Shown here piece after piece: positions 8,140 through 17,012 of a DNA stretch of 35,260 nucleotides (the first letter of the stretch is position 1; every line of letters starts with the position of its first letter). A program made the translations under genes and the position numbers. Location of the stretch: positions 1-35,260 of the forward strand of contig CANRGX010000025.1 of NCBI GenBank assembly GCA_947630215.1, read 5' to 3'. This DNA comes from an uncultured Eisenbergiella sp. (GTDB lineage: Bacteria; Bacillota; Clostridia; Lachnospirales; Lachnospiraceae). Under the pieces are notes generated by a model that worked only from the letters and a program-made list of their open reading frames with translations, had not been told where the DNA came from and made no database searches.

Positions 8140-10088
8140 TCTCGCTGCTTCAGGCGGCGTCCAAGGCGTATTACGCCGAGGATCGGGAGATCATGAGCAA
8201 TTATGAATACGACAGACTCTACGATGAGCTTTCCCTGCTGGAGGAACGCACCGGCACGGTGCTGGCGGGCAGTCCTACAGAAACCGTGGGCTATGCTGCC
8301 GTGGACGAACTGCCCAAGGAACGGCATGAGCGCCCCATGCTTTCTCTGGGAAAGACCAAGAGCAGGCAGGAACTGGCAGCGTGGCTGGGCGACCAGGAGG
8401 GGCTTTTGTCCTGGAAGCTGGACGGGCTGACCATCGTGCTGACCTACCGGGAGGGACGGCTTTTTAAGGCGGTGACCCGGGGGAACGGCGAAGTGGGAGA
8501 GGTCATTACCAATAACGCCAGAACCTTTTTGAATCTCCCTTTGCGCATTCCCTTTCAGGGGGAACTGATCCTGCGGGGAGAGGCCGTTATCAACTATGAG
8601 GATTTTAAGCGAATCAACGAAAAGATTGCGGACGTGGACGCCCGGTACAAAAATCCGCGCAATCTCTGCTCCGGCTCCGTGCGGCAGCTCAACAGTCAGA
8701 TCACTGCGGAGCGCAGCGTGCGTTTCTTCGCTTTTTTCCTGGTGCAGGCGCAGGATATGTCGTTTGACAACTCCCGGGAAAAACAGTTTTTGTTTTTGAA
8801 GGAACAGGGATTTGACGTAGTGGAATATAAAAGGGTGTCGGCGCAGAACGTGGAGGAAGCCGTAGCGGGCTTTGAAGCGGCCATTGGGGATTTCCCGGTG
8901 CCCTCGGACGGACTGGTGCTGATGCTGGACGATATTGCATACGGCGATTCCCTTGGCGCCACCGCCAAGTTCCCGCGCAATGCCATCGCCTTTAAGTGGG
9001 CGGACGAGGTGGCGGATACCACGTTGTTACAGGTGGAGTGGAGCGCCAGCCGCACCGGGCTGATCAACCCGGTGGCGGTTTTTGAACCGGTGGAGCTGGA
9101 GGGAACCACAGTGAGCCGCGCCAGCATTCACAACGTCAGCATTGTCAAGGGGCTGAAGCTGGGAATCGGAGATCGGATCACGGTCTATAAAGCCAATATG
9201 ATCATTCCCCAGATCGCGGAGAATCTGACGAAAAGCGGGACGCTTCCGATTCCGGACGTCTGTCCCGTATGCGGGCAGCCTACGCAGATCAGACGGGAAA
9301 ACGATACGGAAACGCTGGTATGTCCCAATCCGGACTGCGACGCCAAAAAGTTAAAATCCTTTTCCCTGTTTGTCAGCAGGGACGCCATGAACATCGACGG
9401 GCTTTCGGAGATGACGTTGGAAAAATTCCTGGGCAGGGGATTTTTGCACACCTACGCCGATCTGTTCCATCTGGATCGCTACCGGGACGAGATCGTGGAA
9501 ATGGAAGGGTTTGGGGAAAAGTCCTATCAGAATCTGCAAAACAGTCTGGAGCGCGCGCGCCACACCACGCTTGCGCGCCTGCTTTACAGTCTGGGGATTC
9601 CCAATATCGGCGCTTCCAACGCCAGGATGATTTGCCGCGCCTATCAGAACGATTTGGATAAAATGCTGTCTGCCCCGGCAGAGGAGCTGTCCGCTATCGA
9701 CGGCGTGGGCCCCGTGATCGCGGGAACCTTTCACGAGTTCTGGGAGAAGGAGAAAAACCGGGAGGCGCTGGCCCTTTTGCTGGACGAGGTGACCGTAGAA
9801 ACGGAAAAGCCCGGGATGGACGGACAGCCATTGGCAGGCCTGTCCTTTGTGGTCACCGGCAGCCTGGAACATTTTGAAAACCGGAACGTTTTAAAGGAAC
9901 GGATCGAGTCGCTGGGCGGCAAGGTCACCGGAAGCGTCACGGGGAAAACCACCTGTCTGATCAACAACGACAGCACATCCGGTTCCACAAAGAATAAAAA
10001 GGCGAAGGAACTGGGTGTGGAAATTCTGACGGAAGGGCAGTTTATGGAGCGCTATCTGGAAGCGGGAGGAGAGAAGAATGCCGATTAA
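8109..10088 (+). CDS. ligA: NAD-dependent DNA ligase LigA
   Basis: This 659-residue protein is the replicative ligase that seals nicks using NAD+. The order of domains is standard. The N-terminal Ia helices precede the adenylation domain, with the AMP-accepting Lys103 in Trp-Lys-Leu-Asp-Gly. An OB fold follows, then a four-cysteine zinc finger at about 385-410 (Cys-Pro-Val-Cys and Cys-Pro-Asn-Pro-Asp-Cys), helix-hairpin-helix repeats (about 430-570) and a C-terminal BRCT domain (about 575-655). Length is normal. The ATG at 8109 lies inside the end of the pseudouridine synthase gene and has GGAGGGAAAC before it. The 3' end overlaps metA by 11 bases. The four genes from the MATE transporter to metA appear translationally chained. 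Confidence 0.97.
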   Translation: MDEKERMQELISLLQAASKAYYAEDREIMSNYEYDRLYDELSLLEERTGTVLAGSPTETVGYAAVDELPKERHERPMLSLGKTKSRQELAAWLGDQEGLLSWKLDGLTIVLTYREGRLFKAVTRGNGEVGEVITNNARTFLNLPLRIPFQGELILRGEAVINYEDFKRINEKIADVDARYKNPRNLCSGSVRQLNSQITAERSVRFFAFFLVQAQDMSFDNSREKQFLFLKEQGFDVVEYKRVSAQNVEEAVAGFEAAIGDFPVPSDGLVLMLDDIAYGDSLGATAKFPRNAIAFKWADEVADTTLLQVEWSASRTGLINPVAVFEPVELEGTTVSRASIHNVSIVKGLKLGIGDRITVYKANMIIPQIAENLTKSGTLPIPDVCPVCGQPTQIRRENDTETLVCPNPDCDAKKLKSFSLFVSRDAMNIDGLSEMTLEKFLGRGFLHTYADLFHLDRYRDEIVEMEGFGEKSYQNLQNSLERARHTTLARLLYSLGIPNIGASNARMICRAYQNDLDKMLSAPAEELSAIDGVGPVIAGTFHEFWEKEKNREALALLLDEVTVETEKPGMDGQPLAGLSFVVTGSLEHFENRNVLKERIESLGGKVTGSVTGKTTCLINNDSTSGSTKNKKAKELGVEILTEGQFMERYLEAGGEKNAD

Positions 10089-10995
10089 AATACAGAGCGA
10101 TCTGCCCGCAAGGGAAATTCTGGACAATGAAAATATTTTTGTGATGGACGAGTACCGGGCGCTGCATCAGAACATCCGCCCGCTGCAGATCTGCATTTTG
10201 AATCTGATGCCGATCAAGCAGGATACGGAACTGCATCTCTTACGTTCCCTGTCCAACACGCCGCTGCAGGTGGACGTGACCTTCATGAAAATGAACAGCC
10301 ACGTCTCCCTGAATACCTCCGCCACGCATTTGAACCAGTTTTATCATACTTTTAATGAGCTGCGGGAGAACAAATATGACGGTCTGATCATCACCGGCGC
10401 GCCGGTGGAGCAGATTCCGTTTGAGGAAGTGGACTACTGGCCGGAGCTGTGCGAGATCATGAGCTGGTCCAAAAAGCACGTGACCAGCACCTTTCATATC
10501 TGCTGGGGCGCCCAGGCCGGACTGTACTATCATTTCGGGCTGGACAAGGTGCTGCTGCCCGAAAAACTGTTCGGCGTCTATGAGCACCGGGTCTTAAACC
10601 GCAAGGTGCCGCTGGTGCGGGGGTTTGACGACGTGTTCTGTATTCCGCACAGCCGCCATACCTCTACGCCTTCCCAGGCCATCCACGGCTGCCGGGAACT
10701 GGTGGTCATGGCGGAGTCGGACAGAGCCGGGGTGCTGTTGTGCATGACGCAGGACGGCCGCCAGATCTTTGTCATGGGCCATCCCGAGTACGACCGCTAC
10801 ACCCTGCACAACGAATACATACGGGATCTGGAGAAGGGACTGCCCATCCGTGTGCCGGAAAACTATTATCCGGGAGACGACCCCGGGCAAAAACCGCTGT
10901 TGTCCTGGCGGGCGCACTGCAACGGACTGTATACCAACTGGCTCAATTATTACGTCTATCAGACCACGCCGTACGATATCCGTGAAATCCTGTGA
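10078..10995 (+). CDS. metA: Homoserine O-acyltransferase MetA, predicted acetyl-CoA type
   Basis: This 305-residue protein acts at the first committed step of methionine synthesis from homoserine. It has the MetA/HTS fold with the catalytic nucleophile Cys142 in Ile-Cys-Trp-Gly-Ala-Gln-Ala-Gly, and His235 and Glu237 in Gly-His-Pro-Glu-Tyr. These numbers fit the standard MetA numbering exactly. Position 111 is glutamate. Published work on Bacillus MetA showed that Glu at this position selects acetyl-CoA whereas Gly selects succinyl-CoA, so this enzyme is predicted to be a homoserine O-acetyltransferase despite its MetA family name. The ATG lies inside the ligA terminus with GGGAGGAG before it. 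No other methionine genes are adjacent. Confidence 0.95.
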   Translation: MPIKIQSDLPAREILDNENIFVMDEYRALHQNIRPLQICILNLMPIKQDTELHLLRSLSNTPLQVDVTFMKMNSHVSLNTSATHLNQFYHTFNELRENKYDGLIITGAPVEQIPFEEVDYWPELCEIMSWSKKHVTSTFHICWGAQAGLYYHFGLDKVLLPEKLFGVYEHRVLNRKVPLVRGFDDVFCIPHSRHTSTPSQAIHGCRELVVMAESDRAGVLLCMTQDGRQIFVMGHPEYDRYTLHNEYIRDLEKGLPIRVPENYYPGDDPGQKPLLSWRAHCNGLYTNWLNYYVYQTTPYDIREIL

Positions 10996-11011
10996 GGAAA
11001 GGAGGAACCCC

Positions 11012-11938
11012 ATGGATTTATCTCATGTCAAAAATCCGCACGATGCCAATGAACTGACCAGAGCTTATCTGGACAGCCTGCTGGTGGAGGCCCGGTATCT
11101 GGACAGCGCCTCCCCCGATACCCGGCTGACGCTCTATGGAAAAACCTTTGAAACGCCCATCATGATTGCGGCCTTTTCCCATCTGGACAACGTCCGGAAA
11201 AACGGAATGGCGCAGATGGCGCAGGGGGCGAAGGACGCGGGGGCCTGCAACTGGGCCGGAATGGGAGAGGAGAGCGAACTGGAAGGCATTCTTGCCACCG
11301 GGGCGCAGACTGTCAAGATTGTGAAGCCCTATGCGGATCGCAGTCTGGTATTCCACCGTCTGGAGCATGCGTACCGGGCGGGAGCGCTGGCGGTGGGCAT
11401 GGATATTGACCACAGCTTCGGCCCTGCGGGACAGCCGGATCGGATCGGAGATCTGGAAATGGCGCCGGTTTCCCTGGAGGAACTCAAGGCGTTTGTGAAG
11501 GCCACGCCCCTGCCTTTTGTCGTAAAAGGGGTGCTGAGCGTGCAGGACGCTCTCAAATGCGCGCAGGCAGGGGTAAGCGGCATTTTGATTTCCCATCATC
11601 ACGGGATCCTTCCCTGCGCGGTTCCGCCGCTGATGGCGCTGCCCGCCATCCGCAGGGCGGTGGGGGACAGGCTGGATCTGTTTGTGGACTGCTCCATCGA
11701 TTCGGGCATCGACGCCTTTAAGGCGCTGGCGCTGGGCGCCAGGGCCGTCTGTGTGGGAAGGGCCATCCTGCCCGCCCTGGAAAGGGACGGGGCCGCCGGC
11801 GTCACCGCCTTCCTGAAACAGGCCACCGGGGAGCTGGCAGGGATGATGGCAAAGACCGGATGTACGGATTTGGGTCACATCGGCCGCGGCCTTCTCTGGG
11901 ACGCGTCCCGGGGCGCGCCGGCAGACGGGAGAGAATAG
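11012..11938 (+). CDS. Divergent FMN-dependent alpha-hydroxy-acid oxidizing-like protein
   Basis: This is a 308-residue TIM-barrel protein of the FMN-dependent alpha-hydroxy-acid dehydrogenase family (lactate oxidase, glycolate oxidase, isopentenyl-diphosphate isomerase-like). It shows an early Pro-Ile-Met-Ile-Ala-Ala-Phe segment, Val-Val-Lys-Gly-Val-Leu in the strand that supplies the flavin-binding lysine, and the late Phe-Lys-Ala-Leu-Ala-Leu-Gly-Ala-Arg-Ala-Val...Gly-Arg block. Two hallmark segments are changed. Ser-Asn-His-Gly-Gly-Arg reads Ser-His-His-His-Gly-Ile (residues 194-199), and the Asp-Gly-Gly-Ile-Arg-Arg-Gly loop reads Asp-Cys-Ser-Ile-Asp-Ser-Gly. It is also shorter than classical members (about 350-380 residues). 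An AAAGGAGG sits just upstream of the ATG. The substrate is unknown, and oxidase activity should not be assumed. Confidence 0.75.
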   Translation: MDLSHVKNPHDANELTRAYLDSLLVEARYLDSASPDTRLTLYGKTFETPIMIAAFSHLDNVRKNGMAQMAQGAKDAGACNWAGMGEESELEGILATGAQTVKIVKPYADRSLVFHRLEHAYRAGALAVGMDIDHSFGPAGQPDRIGDLEMAPVSLEELKAFVKATPLPFVVKGVLSVQDALKCAQAGVSGILISHHHGILPCAVPPLMALPAIRRAVGDRLDLFVDCSIDSGIDAFKALALGARAVCVGRAILPALERDGAAGVTAFLKQATGELAGMMAKTGCTDLGHIGRGLLWDASRGAPADGRE

Positions 11939-11962
11939 GGAAAGAAACGCTCCGAAGCAAGG

Positions 11963-12010
11963 AAAAACCGCCGTTTTACGGGGAAAACTCCGCAAAAAAC
12001 GGCGGTTTTT
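11963..12010 (+). terminator. Strong intrinsic terminator after the FMN protein gene
   Basis: A perfect 15-bp stem (11963-11977 with 11996-12010) has a GC core CCGCCG/CGGCGG flanked by an A-run on the left and a T-run on the right. Inside the loop a second 5-bp stem (11979-11983 with 11988-11992) closes on AAAA. It starts 25 bases after the stop codon and separates the housekeeping block from the glycan locus. Confidence 0.85.
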
Positions 12011-12107
12011 GCGTGGAATTTGCCAGATATGCACAAAAGAAAGAAACAGAAAAAAGCAAAAAATGATAAGGTAATAGCAAGAGTTAAGTTGCTGGAACAG
12101 AACAAAA

Positions 12108-12136
12108 TTGTGTAATATGCTAATGTAAGGTAGAAT
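12108..12136 (+). promoter_or_regulatory. Probable promoter of the glycan-capture operon
   Basis: TTGTGT at 12108-12113 is followed after 17 bases by TAGAAT at 12131-12136, about 55 bases before the ATG at 12192. An alternative pair, TTGCTG at 12089-12094 and TAATAT at 12113-12118 with an 18-base spacer, overlaps it. A perfect 10-bp palindrome AGAATATTCT at 12132-12141 overlaps the downstream -10 and could be an operator half. The 12011-12191 gap is AT-rich compared with its surroundings and holds no gene. Confidence 0.5.
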
Positions 12137-12191
12137 ATTCTGGCATATGGTATAAGAATTTGACAACGGCAGCCGGTGCTTGGAGGGTTTT

Positions 12192-15140
12192 ATGAAAAAT
12201 TCTGCTAAAAAAATCGTCGTAGGTGTAGTGGTCGTAGCAGTGGTGGCTCTTTTCGCCTTTTTCATCCTGCATGATACGGTGGAGAATTTCAGCGACAAAT
12301 ACGCAGGAGCGGATCTCACCAAAGATGTGGAGGGCATGGAGAGAGAGGGAACCTATAGCGGATATCTTCTCGCCCATGGGGACGCTGCGTATCCCGGACA
12401 GGACGTGGACATCGATCTGTTCGGCTATTCCGACGCCAGCGACGTGGAAGTCTACGAGAATTACGAGGGCGAGGAGAAGGCGCTGTATACCGGATCCGGT
12501 TCCACCGCCACCTGGCAGGTGGAAGTGCCCGAAGCGGGTTTTTATAATCTTTATATGGAATATCTTGCGCCCGAGTCCCGGGGTGTGCCGGCGGAGCGTT
12601 CCGTCTATCTCAACGGCGAACTTCCCTTTGACGGCGCCAACAATATTACCTTCAGCCGGATCTGGATGGATGGCGACGTGGTCAAGGTAGATAACCAGGG
12701 CAACGAGATCCGGCCCATCCAGGTGGAGTCCTTCCAGTGGCAGTCGGCTTATTTCAAAGACGACATGGGCTATGAGACGGAGCCGTATCTGTTCTATCTG
12801 GATAAGGGCGTCAATGAACTGACGCTGGTTGGGGAGAACGAACCCCTGGTACTGCGCAGGCTGGGTCTGCGCGCGGTGAAGCAGCTGGACGACTATGCGC
12901 AGTATCTGGCCGCACAGCCTTCCGGCAGCAGCGTGTCCGGTTATTCTCAGATCATTCAGGGGGAAGATTCCACCTTCCGTTCCGAATCCTCTCTTTATGC
13001 AAAATATGACAGATCATCTCCGACGACCCAGCCCAACAGCGTGACCACCACGGTATTGAACTACGTGGGCGGCGACGCCTGGAAAAATTCCGGCCAGTGG
13101 ATCGAATGGGAATTTGAAGTGCCGCAGGACGGCTTCTACAACATCATGGTGAAGGGGCGTCAGAACTATTCCCGCGGCGTGGTGAGCAGCAGAAGCGTAT
13201 ACATAGACGGGCAGATCCCCTTTGAAGAAATGAAGGAGATCGCTTTCGATTACAGCAACGACTGGAACTGCATGACGCTGGGCGATGAGGAGGGCAATCC
13301 TTATCAGTTCTATCTGACGGCCGGCAAACACACCATCCGTCTGGAAGCCACCCTGGGCGGTGTGGGTTCCATCCTGGAGGAACTGGAGGATTCTACCTTC
13401 CGTCTGAATCAGATTTACCGGAAGGTGCTGGTATATACCGGCGCGAACCCCGACCAGTACCGGGATTATTTCATCGAGAGAAACTACCCCGAAGTGATGG
13501 AAGCCATGGATCTGGAATCCAAACGGCTGTTCAAGATCGTGGACGACATGGTGGCCTACAGCGGACAGAAGGCGGAAAATATCGCGTCCGCGCAGACGGT
13601 GGCCCAGCAGCTGGAGCGCTTCTGCAAGAAGCCCCAGAAAATCACGCTGGAATTTACGACCTTCAAGGATAATATCACGGCTCTGGGCACGGCGGCGCTG
13701 AACTTGAGCGAGACCAAGCTGGACATCGACTATCTCCAGGTTTGCAGTCCCGATGTGAAACCGGAAAACGACAAGTCCAACTTCTTCGGCAAGGCCTGGC
13801 ACGAGATGAAGTCCTTCGCGGCCTCCTTTGTGGTGGACTACAACTCGGTAGGCGATGTGTACGATGAGAACAGCGGCGAGGATGTGGTCAAGGTATGGAT
13901 CCTGACCGGACGCGACCAGGGTACGATTTTGAAGTCCATGGTGGACGACACCTTTACCCCCAATTCCGGCATCAAGGTCAACGTGGAAGTGGTGGATCCC
14001 AGCGCGCTGCTCAACGCGGTAATGGCGGGCAGGGGCCCCAACGTGGTGCTTTCCGTGGGCGCGGATCAGCCGGTCAACCTGGCTTTGCGTAACGCGGTGG
14101 AAGATCTGACCCAGTTTGAGGACTGGGAGGATGTGTTCTCCCACTATACCAAGAGCTCCTACGAGCAGTACGGATTGGACGGCCACATTTACGCCATTCC
14201 GGAGACACAGACCTTCAACGTCATGTTCTACCGCGAGGACGTGTTGGAGGAGCTGGGCGTGGAAGTACCCCAGACCTGGCAGGAGTTAATTGAACTGCTT
14301 CCCACGATCCAGGGGAATAACCTTTCTATCGGGATCCCCACGGCGGCCGGCAGCAGTACCACCACCACGGCCAGTACGTCGGTGGCGTCCAATACGCCGG
14401 ATCTGTCGTTGTACTTTACTCTGCTGTACCAGTACGGCGGCGATATGTATACCGAGGGCGGCGGCAAGACCACGGTGGATTCCGAAGCCGGTGTGAGGGC
14501 GTTTAAGGATTATGTCCGCTACTTCAACGATTACGGCCTTCCGACCATTTACGATTTTGTCAGCCGGTTCCGTTCCGGCGAGATGCCCATCGGCATAGCG
14601 GCCTATTCGACCTACAATACGCTGATGGTGTCGGCGCCCGAAATCCGCGGGCTGTGGGATTTCACACTGATCCCCGGCACGGAGTATACGAACGCCGACG
14701 GCAGTACCTATATTGATCGCTCCGACTTTATCACCGGCAACGCGACCATGATGATTGCCACGGAGAAAGAATCGCTGCGCAACGCCTCCTGGGAGTTCAT
14801 GAAGTGGTGGGCGCAGCCGGATACGCAGGTGCGTTTCGGACGGGAAATCGAGGCCCTCTTGGGATCCTCCGCCCGGTACGCGACGGCGAATAAAGACGCT
14901 TTCGTGCAGCTTTCCTGGAGCGCCGACGACATTGAGGTGCTCAGCGCCCAGTGGGATCAGACCGTGGGAATCCGGGAGGTGCCCGGCGGATACTTTACAG
15001 GCCGCCATATTACCAACGCCATCCGGAAGGTTATCAACGAAAAGGTGGATTCCCGCGAGACCATCATAGATTATGCGGTAACTATCAACGATGAGCTCAC
15101 CAAGAAACGGATTGAGTTCGGCCTGCCGTTGGAGGAGTAG
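12192..15140 (+). CDS. Membrane-anchored solute-binding protein fused to two CBM-like domains
   Basis: This is a 982-residue protein. One N-terminal hydrophobic segment (about residues 8-26) has no lipobox cysteine, so the protein is probably held by an uncleaved membrane anchor facing outward. Two related beta-sandwich domains follow (about 68-230 and 255-405). Each has a 'Trp-x-Val/Phe-Glu-Val-Pro-x-x-Gly-Phe-Tyr-Asn' strand, an 'Arg-Gly-Val...Arg-Ser-Val-Tyr' strand and an 'Phe-Tyr-Leu...Gly' strand, as in CBM6/CBM35-like modules. After a helical linker, residues about 564-982 form an extracellular family-1 sugar-binding domain. A solute-binding protein is usually 400-550 residues, so this is roughly twice the usual size. 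GGAGGG precedes the ATG at 12192. It begins a long operon with two permeases directly after it. The role proposed is capture of an oligo- or polysaccharide; the ligand is unknown. Confidence 0.85.
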   Translation: MKNSAKKIVVGVVVVAVVALFAFFILHDTVENFSDKYAGADLTKDVEGMEREGTYSGYLLAHGDAAYPGQDVDIDLFGYSDASDVEVYENYEGEEKALYTGSGSTATWQVEVPEAGFYNLYMEYLAPESRGVPAERSVYLNGELPFDGANNITFSRIWMDGDVVKVDNQGNEIRPIQVESFQWQSAYFKDDMGYETEPYLFYLDKGVNELTLVGENEPLVLRRLGLRAVKQLDDYAQYLAAQPSGSSVSGYSQIIQGEDSTFRSESSLYAKYDRSSPTTQPNSVTTTVLNYVGGDAWKNSGQWIEWEFEVPQDGFYNIMVKGRQNYSRGVVSSRSVYIDGQIPFEEMKEIAFDYSNDWNCMTLGDEEGNPYQFYLTAGKHTIRLEATLGGVGSILEELEDSTFRLNQIYRKVLVYTGANPDQYRDYFIERNYPEVMEAMDLESKRLFKIVDDMVAYSGQKAENIASAQTVAQQLERFCKKPQKITLEFTTFKDNITALGTAALNLSETKLDIDYLQVCSPDVKPENDKSNFFGKAWHEMKSFAASFVVDYNSVGDVYDENSGEDVVKVWILTGRDQGTILKSMVDDTFTPNSGIKVNVEVVDPSALLNAVMAGRGPNVVLSVGADQPVNLALRNAVEDLTQFEDWEDVFSHYTKSSYEQYGLDGHIYAIPETQTFNVMFYREDVLEELGVEVPQTWQELIELLPTIQGNNLSIGIPTAAGSSTTTTASTSVASNTPDLSLYFTLLYQYGGDMYTEGGGKTTVDSEAGVRAFKDYVRYFNDYGLPTIYDFVSRFRSGEMPIGIAAYSTYNTLMVSAPEIRGLWDFTLIPGTEYTNADGSTYIDRSDFITGNATMMIATEKESLRNASWEFMKWWAQPDTQVRFGREIEALLGSSARYATANKDAFVQLSWSADDIEVLSAQWDQTVGIREVPGGYFTGRHITNAIRKVINEKVDSRETIIDYAVTINDELTKKRIEFGLPLEE

Positions 15141-15151
15141 GGGAGGATAGC

Positions 15152-16090
15152 ATGAAAGAATATTGGAAGAAATATCTGACACTGCGAAAGCATAATATGC
15201 AGGTGGCCTGGAAAAAGGCGAAAAGAAGCAAGATGTGTTATGCCTTCCTTTTTCCTTACGCGCTGTTGTTTACCCTGTTTTACATCGCGCCGGTGGTGGC
15301 CTCCATCTTTTTCAGCTTTACCTATTACAACATCCTGGAGCCGCCCAGCTTTATCGGACTGCAGAACTATATCAGTCTGATTCTGGAAGACGACATTTTC
15401 CTGATTGGTCTGAAAAACACCTTCATGATCGCCGTCATCACCGGCCCGCTGGGCTACATCATGTCCTTCCTGTTCGCCTGGCTGATCAATGAACTTCCCA
15501 GGTGGGTGCGCAGCGTGGCGGTTGTGGTGTTCTACGCGCCCTCCATCGCGGGCAACTGTTACGTGATTTTCTCCGTGTTCTTCCGGGGAGACGCCAACGG
15601 CTATGTCAACGCCTTTCTGATGAACATCGGAATTATTGATAAGCCGATCCTGTGGTTCATCGATCCGAAGTATATGTTGCCTATCTGTATGCTGGTCATC
15701 CTGTGGATGAGCCTGGGCACCGGCTTCCTTTCCTTTGTGGCAGGCCTGCAGGGCGTGGATCGTTCCCAGTTTGAAGCGGGCTATATGGACGGCATCAAAA
15801 ACAGATGGCAGGAGCTGTGGTACATCACCCTTCCCAACATGAAGCCCATGCTGATGTTCGGCGCGGTTATGTCCATTACCCAGGCCTTCGGTGTCTGCGA
15901 CGTGACAATGGCCCTGTGCGGTTATCCCAGTACGGATTACGCGGCCCGTACCATTGTGACTCACCTGTTCGACTACGGCTTCACCCGTTTTGAAATGGGT
16001 TACGCGTGCGCAATCGCGACGATATTGTTCCTTATTATGATTCTTTGTAACAAGGCAATACAGAGTCTGTTGAGAAGAGTGGGGACCTGA
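15152..16090 (+). CDS. ABC sugar transporter permease (MalF/UgpA-like), first pair
   Basis: This is a 312-residue integral membrane subunit with six main hydrophobic segments. The cytoplasmic EAA loop is present at about residues 208-228 (Glu-Ala-Gly-Tyr-Met-Asp-Gly...Leu-Pro-Asn-Met), where the ATPase subunit docks. A positively charged N-terminal stretch of about 30 residues precedes the first membrane segment. It begins 11 bases after the CBM-fused binding protein with a GGGGAGGA site, and its stop is followed one base later by the ATG of the next permease. Together they should form the transmembrane channel served by the binding protein at 12192. No ATPase is encoded here. Confidence 0.92.
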   Translation: MKEYWKKYLTLRKHNMQVAWKKAKRSKMCYAFLFPYALLFTLFYIAPVVASIFFSFTYYNILEPPSFIGLQNYISLILEDDIFLIGLKNTFMIAVITGPLGYIMSFLFAWLINELPRWVRSVAVVVFYAPSIAGNCYVIFSVFFRGDANGYVNAFLMNIGIIDKPILWFIDPKYMLPICMLVILWMSLGTGFLSFVAGLQGVDRSQFEAGYMDGIKNRWQELWYITLPNMKPMLMFGAVMSITQAFGVCDVTMALCGYPSTDYAARTIVTHLFDYGFTRFEMGYACAIATILFLIMILCNKAIQSLLRRVGT

Positions 16091-16091
16091 T

Positions 16092-16994
16092 ATGAGCAAG
16101 AAGAAAAAACAAAAAAATGTAGAAGTAGTCTATCACAAAAAGCTGATCAAGAGAAGAAAACCCAACCGTTCCATCTGGGGAGATATTTTCCTCTACCTCT
16201 TTCTGCTGTTTGTGGCGGTGGTCATGGTGTTCCCCATCGTATACGCGGTCAGCAGCGCCTTAAAGCCGTTGGATGAACTGTTCAAGTTCCCTCCCCGGAT
16301 CCTGCCGCAGAACCCGACGATGGATAACTTCTCAGACCTGTTTGTGACCATGGGCAAATCCTGGGTGACTTTCTCCCGGTATCTGTTCAATACGGTGTTT
16401 ATCACATTCGTCGGAACATTCGGCCATCTGATTGTGGCATCCATGGGCGCCTTCGTACTGGCGAAATACGATTTTCCCGGCGGGGATACGTTCTTTAAGC
16501 TGGTTACCGTAGCCATGATGTTTACCGGCTATGTAACCCAGATCCCCAACTACTTGATCTTAAACGCCCTGGGCTGGATCGATACCTACTGGTCCATTAT
16601 CATTCCGGCTTTCGCTTCTCCCATGGGACTGTTTTTGATGAAGCAGTTTATGGAAGGGCTGCCCACCTCGCTGATTGAAGCGGCCAAGATTGACGGCGCC
16701 AACGAGTGGAGGGTGTTCTCCGGAATCGTAATGCCGAATGTGAAACCGGCCTGGATGACGCTGATTATCTTTTCTGTCCAGGGCCTCTGGAACAACAAGG
16801 CGGCTACCTTTATCTATTCGGAAGCGAAGAAGACACTGGTGTACGCCATGCAGCAGATCCAGAGCGGCGGTATCGCCAGAACCGGGCAAGGCGCCGCGGT
16901 GCTGGTGGTGCTGATGATTGTTCCCATCGCCATATTCATCTTCTCCGAGAGCCAGATTCTGGAAACCATGGCAAGCTCCGGTCTGAAGGATTAA
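16092..16994 (+). CDS. ABC sugar transporter permease (MalG/UgpE-like), first pair
   Basis: This 300-residue protein has six membrane segments. Its EAA loop at about residues 195-215 (Glu-Ala-Ala-Lys-Ile-Asp-Gly-Ala-Asn-Glu...Pro-Asn-Val-Lys-Pro) is of the MalG type. A Pro-Leu-Asp-Glu-Leu-Phe-Lys-Phe-Pro-Pro segment after the first membrane helix is typical of CUT1 permeases. Its first 30 residues are very rich in Lys and Arg. The ribosome binding site is weak, which fits translational coupling to the preceding permease one base away. The C-terminus Ala-Ser-Ser-Gly-Leu-Lys-Asp corresponds to the usual CUT1 permease ending. Confidence 0.92.
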   Translation: MSKKKKQKNVEVVYHKKLIKRRKPNRSIWGDIFLYLFLLFVAVVMVFPIVYAVSSALKPLDELFKFPPRILPQNPTMDNFSDLFVTMGKSWVTFSRYLFNTVFITFVGTFGHLIVASMGAFVLAKYDFPGGDTFFKLVTVAMMFTGYVTQIPNYLILNALGWIDTYWSIIIPAFASPMGLFLMKQFMEGLPTSLIEAAKIDGANEWRVFSGIVMPNVKPAWMTLIIFSVQGLWNNKAATFIYSEAKKTLVYAMQQIQSGGIARTGQGAAVLVVLMIVPIAIFIFSESQILETMASSGLKD

Positions 16995-17012
16995 CAGAAA
17001 ATGAGGTGGCCT

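Noticed and set aside
12160-12180. Possible catabolite-responsive element near TGACAACGGCAGCC
   Set aside because: At least four positions differ from the CRE consensus, so this is no better than chance.
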